Assembly (NCBI RefSeq): GCF_000496755.2
Contig: NZ_AYKS02000012.1
Location: forward strand, 1 to 63,140
DNA: 63,140 bases
Source of the DNA: Serratia sp. DD3
GTDB taxonomy: Bacteria; Pseudomonadota; Gammaproteobacteria; Enterobacterales; Enterobacteriaceae
Reading direction: 5' to 3'
Made by a program: the position numbers and the translations under genes. A model generated the notes under the pieces. It was not told the origin of the DNA. It did no database searches and was given only the letters and a program-made list of their open reading frames with translations. Shown piece by piece: positions 45,479 through 52,984 of this stretch. How positions within the stretch are numbered: position 1 is the stretch's first letter; every line of letters begins with the position of its first letter.

Positions 45479-46603
45479 TCAGTGGAGTCTGGCGAGAAGG
45501 TACTCCGCAGCCTCAACGAGCAGAGGGTCTAATCCTTTACTGGCGACTAGTTGGAGCGCTACTGGGCGCCCATCAATCTCGCCGATTGGGATCGAAATTG
45601 CCGGGTGCCCACTGAGATTGAAAGGTCGAACCAGCCGTGTCAGGCTGACCATGCTGAGCGGGTCGCGGGCTTCGGACAGCGTCGGTGGCAGTTCTGGCAG
45701 AGTGGCCAAGGCCATCAGCGGAGTGCGGGCAAGCAGCGTATCGAGCCGATCGCTGAAACTCTGCCGCACGCGTTCAGCTTCGGCCAGTTCGGCGACCTTC
45801 ACCGTTTCTCCGGAGCGCAGGCGGGTGGCAACATCATCGGAGATGCCATCCAACTCCAGTAGTGGGTGAAACGCTTGCCAATTTTCATGACTAATGATCG
45901 TCATTCCCGCCAGGTGAGCTTCGTCAAGCTCTGGTAGCAAGATGGGAGACAGCCTGGCTCCAGCTTGCTCTAACCGTTGGAGAATTAACGCGTCGATAGA
46001 CGGAGCGGCGGCACTAATCACCCCTATTGGTGGCAGTGTTGACAGCCTGTTGCTCGGCTGAATGGCCAAGCGGCTCAACACCTGGCGCAACACGTCAGCC
46101 CGACGAGCGAAAAAACCTACACAGTCTAACGAACTCTGTGCTGGCGTAACCCCCTGGCGGCTGAGCAGGCCATAGGTTGGTTTTAGCCCCAGGACTCCAC
46201 AACAGGCCGCAGGCAGACGAACCGAACCACCAGTATCGGTGCCTATGGCAAAATCCACATCGCCAGCGGCCACTACCGCTGCCGAACCGCTGGAAGAACC
46301 ACCGGGGATTAACTCTGGATATTGAGGATTCAGCGGGGTTCCGCTCCATGGATTAATCCCGGTAACGCCAAATGCCAACTCATGCAGCGTGGTTTTTCCC
46401 TTCAGAATACAGTGCTGATTGAGTAGGGAGCCAACCACTTGCGCATGATGCTGCGCCGGAGGTGCAGATGCGAGAGCTCGGCACCCTGCCTGCGTGGCAT
46501 ATCCTGTGACATCAAGGGTATCTTTCACCGCAAAGAGCAGGTCGCCTTGCCCTAGGGTGAATCTTTCAATGTAGGCATTGCTGTTACTAAAATGGTTCAT
46601 CAT
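45479..46603 (-). CDS. iacH: Amidase-signature enzyme IacH
   Basis: This amidase has about 375 residues, depending on the start. The Ser-cisSer-Lys machinery is visible: Lys in FAVKDTLDVTG, the glycine-serine loop PGGSSSGSAAVVAAG, and the nucleophile region GTDTGGSVRLPAACCGVLGL. It is a regular member of iac clusters and may release an amide or ring-opened intermediate, or hydrolyse IAA amides; the substrate is not established. ATG 46603 has AAGGTGG about 8 bp upstream; ATG 46609 and a longer reading to 46693 are alternatives. Confidence 0.83.
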   Translation of the reverse strand: MMNHFSNSNAYIERFTLGQGDLLFAVKDTLDVTGYATQAGCRALASAPPAQHHAQVVGSLLNQHCILKGKTTLHELAFGVTGINPWSGTPLNPQYPELIPGGSSSGSAAVVAAGDVDFAIGTDTGGSVRLPAACCGVLGLKPTYGLLSRQGVTPAQSSLDCVGFFARRADVLRQVLSRLAIQPSNRLSTLPPIGVISAAAPSIDALILQRLEQAGARLSPILLPELDEAHLAGMTIISHENWQAFHPLLELDGISDDVATRLRSGETVKVAELAEAERVRQSFSDRLDTLLARTPLMALATLPELPPTLSEARDPLSMVSLTRLVRPFNLSGHPAISIPIGEIDGRPVALQLVASKGLDPLLVEAAEYLLARLH

Positions 46604-46946
46604 TGCCATTGCCACCTTGGATTTAAAAAACGTATCTGTCCTGGAAATAACTGTTGGTACGTTTCTTATGCAGATTGCCGATAAATCAATCATGGAGGAT
46701 TTAGATGAAAATTCAAGTAATACTTCACGTAAATATTACATTTAAGCAACAATTAATAAACATTAGAATTACATACTTAATAAGCTATCATCATGAATAA
46801 AATGGAAAATAAGATGATTCTCCAACAAAAAAACCGTCGGGGAGAAAATCCCAGACGGCAGTTTTAAAGTCTTTTTTTACAGTATGTTAGATTGTATTTT
46901 GTTCGCTTGATCACAGTTTTGCGATCAAGGTACTATGGGGAGAATA
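46604..46946. other. Region between iacR and iacH
   Basis: 343 bp, AT-rich towards iacH. It must hold the main promoter of the iacH-A-B-I-C-D-E-F-G operon and contains the iacR terminator (46827-46858). No copy of the 47534-47573 palindrome is seen here. Confidence 0.5.
46827..46858 (-). terminator. Rho-independent terminator of iacR
   Basis: On the minus strand CCGTC.GGGA pairs with TCCC.GACGG and is followed by seven T, separating iacR from iacH. Confidence 0.85.
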
Positions 46947-47414
46947 TCAAAGCTCGTTGAGATTGCCCAAGACTCGCCCAAGAGACTGGTTCATTTTCTC
47001 TTTCTGTGCAGCTGTCATACCCTTGAATGCCTTTTCAAATACTTTCTGCGTCAGGCGGTGTGCCTCTTCCACTTTGGCCCTGCCGGCAGCGGTGAGTGTC
47101 ACCTCAGTAACGCGGCCGTCCCGTTCGCTGCTGACGGTCGTCACTAATCCATCGTCACGCAGCCGTCCAACAATTTTGGTGACTGTCGGCATTTTAGCCA
47201 TCGCATACTCGGAAATCTGCGAGATGCTGGCACTGCCATACAGCCGGGTAATAACCAGCACCCGAAAACGTGACACATCCAGTTGAACCTTCTTGAGCGT
47301 GACCTCCATGATTTGGGTATAACGCGCATAGACATTGACGATCCAGTAAAACGGGAATTCCTCACGGTGAAAAACCGAATCTTCCTGAGACGGACTATCG
47401 GGTATTTGGCTCAT
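46947..47414 (-). CDS. iacR: MarR-family regulator IacR
   Basis: This 155-residue winged-helix repressor shows the MarR pattern: RVLVITRLYGSASISQISEY, MAKMPTVTKIVGRLRDDGLV as recognition helix, and VSSERDGRVTEVTLTAAG as the wing. MarR regulators of this position control iac genes elsewhere and are released by indole-3-acetate or a derivative. It reads in the same direction as iacH but has its own terminator. It is divergent from the MFS transporter across 395 bp that contain a striking inverted repeat. Confidence 0.88.
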   Translation of the reverse strand: MSQIPDSPSQEDSVFHREEFPFYWIVNVYARYTQIMEVTLKKVQLDVSRFRVLVITRLYGSASISQISEYAMAKMPTVTKIVGRLRDDGLVTTVSSERDGRVTEVTLTAAGRAKVEEAHRLTQKVFEKAFKGMTAAQKEKMNQSLGRVLGNLNEL

Positions 47415-47533
47415 GATTTTCCTTACTGAGGGAGTATTTTCACGCTGATTATAGCTGCTAATGCTAAGTGGCTATAGCATTACAGCCCTTCCCTACCGAT
47501 CGCCATCGTGTTTTGGCCGAATATCGCACATAA

Positions 47534-47573
47534 ATGATACAAAAATGCAACACAGTTAACATTTTTGTATCAT
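47534..47573. promoter_or_regulatory. Perfect 14-bp inverted repeat, probable operator
   Basis: ATGATACAAAAATG at 47534-47547 is repeated as its exact complement at 47560-47573, with 12 bp between. It lies between iacR and the transporter gene, 119 bp before the iacR start codon. The likely ligand is IacR, but another regulator is possible. Confidence 0.65.
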
Positions 47574-47809
47574 TCACTAAGAAACCAGTTGCTATCTGAA
47601 TATATTCCTTCCTATAAGTGAGCCCATGTTTTGGTGTCGAATTAAGCAATAAGGAAAAATAAATGGCCCATGGATATCTCTGGGGATGGCCATTTTAATA
47701 GGAATATCAAAATATTATATATTCCCTGCAAGCTGATAACGCTGTGGAGCGTCTGTCTGAGTGCCTGCACCGGATTTTCAACACCCATAACCCTTATTGC
47801 GGAGATATC

Positions 47810-49198
47810 ATGAATGGTAGCCCCTCTTCTGAGCAGATACAATGTGACCCGCCGATGCTTCCTGAAGCCAATGATGCACGGCTGAATGCCCGCCAACAGG
47901 CCGTTATTAATAAGCTTTTTCGTCGTCTGCTAGTATTTCTATTCATCCTGTTTGTTTTCTCCTATCTGGACCGCATAAACATTGGTTTTGCCGGTCTGAC
48001 CATGGGGAAAGATATTGGCCTGACGAGCACCATGTTTGGCCTAGCGACTACCCTGTTTTATGTGATGTATGTGGTGTTCGGCATTCCCAGCAACATCATG
48101 CTAGGGATCGTCGGTGCGCGGCGCTGGATTGCGATCATCATGGTAATCTGGGGCGTGGCATCTACCGCAACGATGTTCGCCACTGGCCCTAACAGCTTGT
48201 ATGTATTGAGAATGCTGGTTGGTATTGCCGAGGCTGGTTTTTTACCCGGTTTATTGCTGTATCTCACCTACTGGTTCCCTGCCTACTATCGCGCGCGGGC
48301 CAACGCCCTGTTCATGATCGCGATGCCGGTCACTATGGCGCTAGGTTCGCTGGCATCGGGCTACATATTGAGCATGGATGGCCTGCTAGCTCTCCGTGGC
48401 TGGCAATGGTTGTTCCTATTGGAGGGTTTTCCTTCGGTACTACTGGGGGTGGTAGTCTGGTTTTATCTTGATGATAGCCCCACTAAGGCGAAATGGTTAA
48501 CCGAGGACGACAAAGCCTGTTTGCATGAAATGATGGAGGCAGACAAGTTGAGTCTGGTACAACCTCAAGGGAGAACCAGCTATACCGCGTTGCAAAGCGG
48601 AAGCATGTGGCGTGAGCTGTTTACCCCGGCGATTATGCTATACACTTTGGCTTACTTCTGCCTGACCAACACGCTAAGTGCCTTAAGCGTTTGGACCCCA
48701 CTGATTTTGCAGAGTTTTAATCAGAACAGCAGCAACATCACAATTGGTTTTCTCAGTGCAATTCCACAGGTTTGTACCATTATAGGGATGATTTGGTGGA
48801 GTAAACGCTCAGACCGTTTGCAGGAACGCAAAATGCATACGCTGCTACCCTATCTTTTTGCTGCGGCAGGCTGGATGTTTACCGCATTCGGCGCGACCAG
48901 TCTGTTGCAGTTACTGGGGATTATTATGGCCTCCACCGGGGCGTTTTCCGCGATGGTGATCTTTTGGACCACGCCCGATCAATCCATTAGCCTGCGGGCA
49001 CGTGCTATCGGTATAGCGGTTATCAATGCCACGGGGATGACTGGTGCTGCGCTAGGCCCACTTTTAATGGGTTGGTTGAAGGATGTTACCGGTAGCTTCA
49101 ATGCGGGAATTTATCTGGTAGCCAGTTTTCTGGTGTTGGGTGCGGTGGTGGTCTCGCTGATCCCCATGAAGAGCAGCCGACCTAGAGCAGCCCCATAA
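47810..49198 (+). CDS. MFS transporter, anion:cation symporter type (possible IAA uptake)
   Basis: From ATG 47810 (GGAG upstream) the protein has 462 residues with 12 membrane segments. It shows the hallmark FSYLDRINIGFAGLTMGKDI of the ACS family (phthalate, hydroxyphenylacetate and hexuronate permeases). Other stretches are GVASTATMFATGPNSLYVLR and MLVGIAEAGFLPGLLLYLTYWFP. Placement beside the iac genes suggests uptake of indole-3-acetate or a related aromatic acid (inference). A mutated 187-bp fragment of the same gene lies at 52427-52613. Confidence 0.87.
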   Translation: MNGSPSSEQIQCDPPMLPEANDARLNARQQAVINKLFRRLLVFLFILFVFSYLDRINIGFAGLTMGKDIGLTSTMFGLATTLFYVMYVVFGIPSNIMLGIVGARRWIAIIMVIWGVASTATMFATGPNSLYVLRMLVGIAEAGFLPGLLLYLTYWFPAYYRARANALFMIAMPVTMALGSLASGYILSMDGLLALRGWQWLFLLEGFPSVLLGVVVWFYLDDSPTKAKWLTEDDKACLHEMMEADKLSLVQPQGRTSYTALQSGSMWRELFTPAIMLYTLAYFCLTNTLSALSVWTPLILQSFNQNSSNITIGFLSAIPQVCTIIGMIWWSKRSDRLQERKMHTLLPYLFAAAGWMFTAFGATSLLQLLGIIMASTGAFSAMVIFWTTPDQSISLRARAIGIAVINATGMTGAALGPLLMGWLKDVTGSFNAGIYLVASFLVLGAVVVSLIPMKSSRPRAAP

Positions 49199-49209
49199 TC
49201 AGGTCGAGT

Positions 49210-49659
49210 GTGTTGAGAATGGAAAGTTGTATCTTGTTTCTTATTGTTGGAAATGAAATTCAGTGGTGTCAGTTACGACAAAATGCAACCTCCGAACTTC
49301 TCGACCATAATAAATCACTATTGGTGATTTCAGGGCAGATAGGTATGCGCCAGGATGGTTTTGTCCCTAAAGAACAATCTCAGCAATTTAGCCTAGCGCT
49401 CGACAACATCCGTAAAAATGTCGAAGCACAGGGCTTAAGCGTCAGTGATATCATCAAAATGACCTTTTACTGGGGAGGCGAAACACTGCCCGCAGAGGAG
49501 CGTAACCTTATTTTGACCCCTTGGTTGCAAGGGCATCAGCCCTGTATGACGATGGTCACCGTTAAAGGACTGGCCAGGCCCGACTTGTTAATTGAAATTG
49601 AAGCCTTTGCCGAGGGGAAGATCGCGAATTCTGATAATAAGTACAGCGCTCGATCATGA
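49210..49659 (+). CDS. RidA/YjgF-family protein with an odd N-terminus
   Basis: Residues 35-140 carry the RidA fold (LLVISGQIGMRQDGFVPKEQ, LDNIRKNVEAQGLSVSDIIK, PCMTMVTVKGLARPDLLIEI, EAFA end). RidA enzymes hydrolyse reactive enamines and imines, and one in this place could clear such an intermediate of indole-acetate breakdown (inference). The conserved Arg of typical RidA sits in GLARPDLLIEIEA. The first ~35 residues do not look like RidA. They include codons read from a 29-bp copy of araD (49261-49289), so the 5' end has been rebuilt by recombination. The start may be GTG 49210 or ATG 49219. Confidence 0.75.
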   Translation: MLRMESCILFLIVGNEIQWCQLRQNATSELLDHNKSLLVISGQIGMRQDGFVPKEQSQQFSLALDNIRKNVEAQGLSVSDIIKMTFYWGGETLPAEERNLILTPWLQGHQPCMTMVTVKGLARPDLLIEIEAFAEGKIANSDNKYSARS

Positions 49660-49677
49660 TGATAAGATGTGGGTTAG

Positions 49678-49899
49678 CTGCTGATAAGCTCACCTTTTGT
49701 TCTCTGGCTAGCTGGAGGTGCAGCAGGTATGGGCTTGTGTAGTGTTATTTTAGGAGCAGCAACTATGGCAGCAGGAGGTACAGGCGCTTTGATTTGTGGC
49801 GTAGCGCTTGGGGCTACAGGCGGCTATTTAGGGAGGGGAATAATATCATCTGGAGGTGAGTCTGCTGGTGAATTAATTTATCAAACCATTGGGAAATAG
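49678..49899 (+). pseudogene. C-terminal fragment of a glycine-zipper protein, possible toxin tip
   Basis: A 73-codon open frame without a clear start encodes a Gly/Ala-rich hydrophobic sequence (LWLAGGAAGMGLCSVILGAA, then GALICGVALGATGGYLGRG) ending in ISSGGESAGELIYQTIGK. Such glycine-zipper tails occur at the C-termini of membrane-acting interbacterial effectors. It stops one base before the start of a small membrane-protein gene, the usual toxin-immunity layout. The first ATG inside is 49729 (56 residues). No delivery domain remains. The toxin reading is speculative. Confidence 0.45.
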
Positions 49900-49900
49900 A

Positions 49901-50287
49901 ATGAACATTCTATCCGCAGTACTAACTATATCATTCATAATTAGTGGGGTAATTGCTTTCGGTTACTCCTCAATAAATAACAAAAATCATAAGCTATTGT
50001 GTAATGCATTTCATGAAAAATTTGGGTTCTTACCAGGAGGGATAACATTATCTCAATCTGGTGGTGTTTTCTTAACATTCCAAAAGGACTTTTATTTTTT
50101 GTTTCCCCTGATTGTTAGTAAGAATAACTTCATTGTTAGAGATATGGATTCAGAACACTACGATTTCATTAGGTCACCACCTAGAAAAATGACTTATTGG
50201 ATAAAGGTGAAGTTTTTTTTATTATTAATAAGTATAATATTACTTTTAGCTGAAGCCATTGTTTACTACTCTTTTATAAAAGTATAG
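49901..50287 (+). CDS. Small two-helix membrane protein, possible immunity protein
   Basis: From ATG 49901 the protein has 128 residues. A membrane helix lies at each end (ILSAVLTISFIISGVIAFGY and FFLLLISIILLLAEAIVYYS), with a soluble middle of about 70 residues. No family is recognised. It starts one base after the glycine-zipper fragment and ends before a terminator. The layout and topology suit an immunity protein for a membrane-damaging toxin (inference). Base use is strongly AT-rich, unlike the iac genes. Confidence 0.55.
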   Translation: MNILSAVLTISFIISGVIAFGYSSINNKNHKLLCNAFHEKFGFLPGGITLSQSGGVFLTFQKDFYFLFPLIVSKNNFIVRDMDSEHYDFIRSPPRKMTYWIKVKFFLLLISIILLLAEAIVYYSFIKV

Positions 50288-50376
50288 CTCATCAATAAAT
50301 AGCATGATAATAGATAAGTAATCTCTGCATCCCCTACCGTTGTAGATGCTAAGTAGAAGTGTCCGCCAAAACAATA

Positions 50377-50400
50377 CCGCCTTCTAGGAAGGCGGATTTT
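50377..50400 (+). terminator. Rho-independent terminator
   Basis: CCGCCTTC/GAAGGCGG with a 3-base loop, followed by A and T5. Confidence 0.8.
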
Positions 50401-50433
50401 TACTTTGCGCAACTGAGGTAATTTTTACTGGAA

Positions 50434-52311
50434 TCAGTAAGTCAAGCCATGCCCGAAGGGGTAGATGACTTCACCTTCAGGAGATTTGATATCAACCGGC
50501 AATTTACCGCTAGGAACATTAAAGATGAGGGTGTCAGTCTCATTTTTAAATAATGTTCTGATGCCTGCCCGAATATTGGCTTCAAGAGAGTTACGATTGT
50601 TGTTGGTAACATCAAACCCGGTGATACCATAAATAGCCAGGTTGGCGGTCACATTATCCAGATAAGCAATGTCATAGGGATTGCGTGATGAGATAACAAC
50701 CAGGGGTATCCCCAATTCTCTCGCTTTATCAATGGTCTGCTGTGCAGCACGCCCTTTGTTTTTTAGATTGTAAGTGACCAGAATAACCAGATCGTTGGCT
50801 TCAATACTCGCTTCCAGATTGGCTGGCACGGTTTGCTGATCCAGCTTATATGCCAGGCTGGAAACTGTGATTTCCTGGTTTTCAAGCTTGCTTGCAATGT
50901 TTTGCAATTCACTGCGGATAATATCATTGCGCGTATTTTCATCAGAAATGATCAGCACATTATTCTGTCCATTAAGGGAATAGGGCAACAGATTGTCATT
51001 CTTGATAAGCGTAACAGAGTGCTCTGCCACTTTCTGTTCATCGCTTTTATGCGCAGGTGAAGCAACGACAGATTGAGCGTACTCTAAAGTACGTGAATTG
51101 CTTGTGGCACCGATCTTTTTTGCCAACTTAGTTTGCACAACCCGGGTCGCGGCTTCTTGTAGGCGCGACGCAAACTCTGGATTTTTAGCGTATTGAGTTT
51201 CCAGGTATTGGTAAAGATCTTCCAGTTGATCAATCCCTTCTTGATCCCAGATATGGACTGGCATCACCATGACATCACTGCCTGCCATCAGCGCCATTTC
51301 CACGGCTTCATTAGCACCAAAGTTCTCGGTGATAGCGCCCATATCCATTGCGTCAGTAAATACCAGGCCTTTGAATTTGAGCTCATCACGAAGAATACCG
51401 GTGATGATTTTTTTGGACAATGTGGCTGGTAAACCGATTTCAGTACCATCTTTTTTAGAAACTACTTTGGTATCGTCAAGGGCAGGAACGATGATATGTG
51501 CCGTTAGTACGGCATCAATGCCCTGTTCGATAACATTTTTGAATGGCAACAAATCGCTTTGCCGCCATTCACTTTCAGTATAAGGAACCATCGGTAGCCC
51601 AAAATGCGAGTCGGTTTCCACGTTACCGTGACCAGGGAAGTGCTTTGCAGTGGACATAACAGAATTCTGCTGCAATCCCTTGATATAGGCACTCGACATC
51701 TCATTAACCAGCGCAATATCGCTGCTGAACGAACGCACACCGATAACCGGGTTATTCTGGTTGGTATTGACATCCACAACTGGTGCAAAGTTGATGTTCA
51801 CGCCCAGTGCGTTGAGTTCCGAGCCGTGAACTTCACCCACAAGTTGTGCCATATTGGCATCGCGTGTTGCGGCCAGTGCCATATTACCCGGCATTTCAGT
51901 GCCTTCACGCAGACGAGTAACATATCCGCCTTCTTGATCGGTACTGATCAGTAGAGGCAACTGATAACTGGCCTTCTGTAAATCCTGAATCAGCTGATAA
52001 CTTTGTGGTGTATTAATAAAGTTTTCCCGAAACAGGATCACAGAACCCAGCCGGTAGTCATTGATGACTTTAGCCAGCTCCGTAGGGAGCACGGTGACGC
52101 CTTCAGGTTCGCCGGCAGCATTTTTTCCCCAGTTACGCACATCCAGCATGAGCACCTGGCCGATCTTTTCTCGTGGGCTCATCTGAGTGACTATCTGTTC
52201 GGCACTAGTTTGCGATTCTTGCTGGCTGGTGGAAAAATGATCGTCATCGCACCCCATCAGTGTCAGGCTGGACATAAGTACAGCAACCTTTGTTACTCCT
52301 AGTATTTTCAT
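50434..52311 (-). CDS. Glycoside hydrolase family 3 lipoprotein (beta-N-acetylhexosaminidase type)
   Basis: This 625-residue protein has a lipoprotein signal peptide (VAVLMSSLTLMGC, Cys at 21). The GH3 catalytic barrel has SPREKIGQVLMLDVRNWG, PLLISTDQEGGYVTRL, the NagZ-type His loop AKHFPGHGNVETDSHFGLP and the nucleophile Asp in LVFTDAMDMGAI. A C-terminal GH3_C domain (about residues 420-610) makes it a two-domain enzyme like Gram-positive NagZ and unlike the one-domain cytosolic NagZ of E. coli. It probably removes N-acetylglucosamine from wall or host glycans in the periplasm or at the surface. AGGGAA precedes the ATG. It is a single gene. Confidence 0.87.
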   Translation of the reverse strand: MKILGVTKVAVLMSSLTLMGCDDDHFSTSQQESQTSAEQIVTQMSPREKIGQVLMLDVRNWGKNAAGEPEGVTVLPTELAKVINDYRLGSVILFRENFINTPQSYQLIQDLQKASYQLPLLISTDQEGGYVTRLREGTEMPGNMALAATRDANMAQLVGEVHGSELNALGVNINFAPVVDVNTNQNNPVIGVRSFSSDIALVNEMSSAYIKGLQQNSVMSTAKHFPGHGNVETDSHFGLPMVPYTESEWRQSDLLPFKNVIEQGIDAVLTAHIIVPALDDTKVVSKKDGTEIGLPATLSKKIITGILRDELKFKGLVFTDAMDMGAITENFGANEAVEMALMAGSDVMVMPVHIWDQEGIDQLEDLYQYLETQYAKNPEFASRLQEAATRVVQTKLAKKIGATSNSRTLEYAQSVVASPAHKSDEQKVAEHSVTLIKNDNLLPYSLNGQNNVLIISDENTRNDIIRSELQNIASKLENQEITVSSLAYKLDQQTVPANLEASIEANDLVILVTYNLKNKGRAAQQTIDKARELGIPLVVISSRNPYDIAYLDNVTANLAIYGITGFDVTNNNRNSLEANIRAGIRTLFKNETDTLIFNVPSGKLPVDIKSPEGEVIYPFGHGLTY

Positions 52312-52426
52312 TGCATTCCCTCATAATGAATAAAAGTCATTAATGAGAATAATAAATTCTTGGGATAATAGTAGAGTGGAATTTAATATTCTTGGGTTGC
52401 ATCACACTTATCACCGAGGAAATGAG

Positions 52427-52613
52427 GGTGTACGGCATTCCCAGCAACATCATGCTGGGGATCGTCGGTGCACGGCGCTGGATTGCGATTATCATGGTGA
52501 TCTGTGGCGTGGCATCTACCGCCACGATATTCGCTACTGGCCTAACAGCCTGTATGTATTGAGAATGCTGGTGGGTATTGCAGAGGCTGGTTTTTTGCCC
52601 GGTTTAAGGCTGT
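52427..52613 (+). pseudogene. Mutated fragment of the MFS transporter gene
   Basis: These 187 bp match about 48073-48260 of the transporter gene with scattered substitutions and a one-base deletion near 52540 that breaks the frame. It includes the parts encoding GIPSNIMLGIVGARRWIAII and LRMLVGIAEAGFLPGL. Neither end of the gene is present. Confidence 0.85.
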
Positions 52614-52984
52614 CTGTTCAATATTAGCGGGTCAATAACGGAGATCATACCTCAGAAACCGCGCTATGCCTCGCTCATATGAGGGATGGCTAAGGGCCCT
52701 TAGCCATTTTACGATGCCGATGGGCCAAGTGACTGTTCTATTCGTGCGTGCGGCATTGCTGCCGCTCGAATTAACTTTGGCATTCAATATTAGCCTTTCA
52801 ATATAATTATAAGCAGTTTCTTGTTTATTTAGTCACTGCGTTCATTTGCTTATTTTTTAAATTCATTAAAATGAAATGCCGATGTAATAGATAATTTTTA
52901 TTATTATCTTTTGATATTTAATCATGGAATGATGTTTATAAGGCATCAGTCAATGTGCAAATCACGCCTTCCCTTGGAGAGATT
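52614..52984. other. Intergenic region with a perfect 22-bp palindrome
   Basis: ATGGCTAAGGG and its complement adjoin at 52686-52707 and are followed by TTTT. The rest is AT-rich and should contain the promoter of the phosphoesterase gene. Confidence 0.5.
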
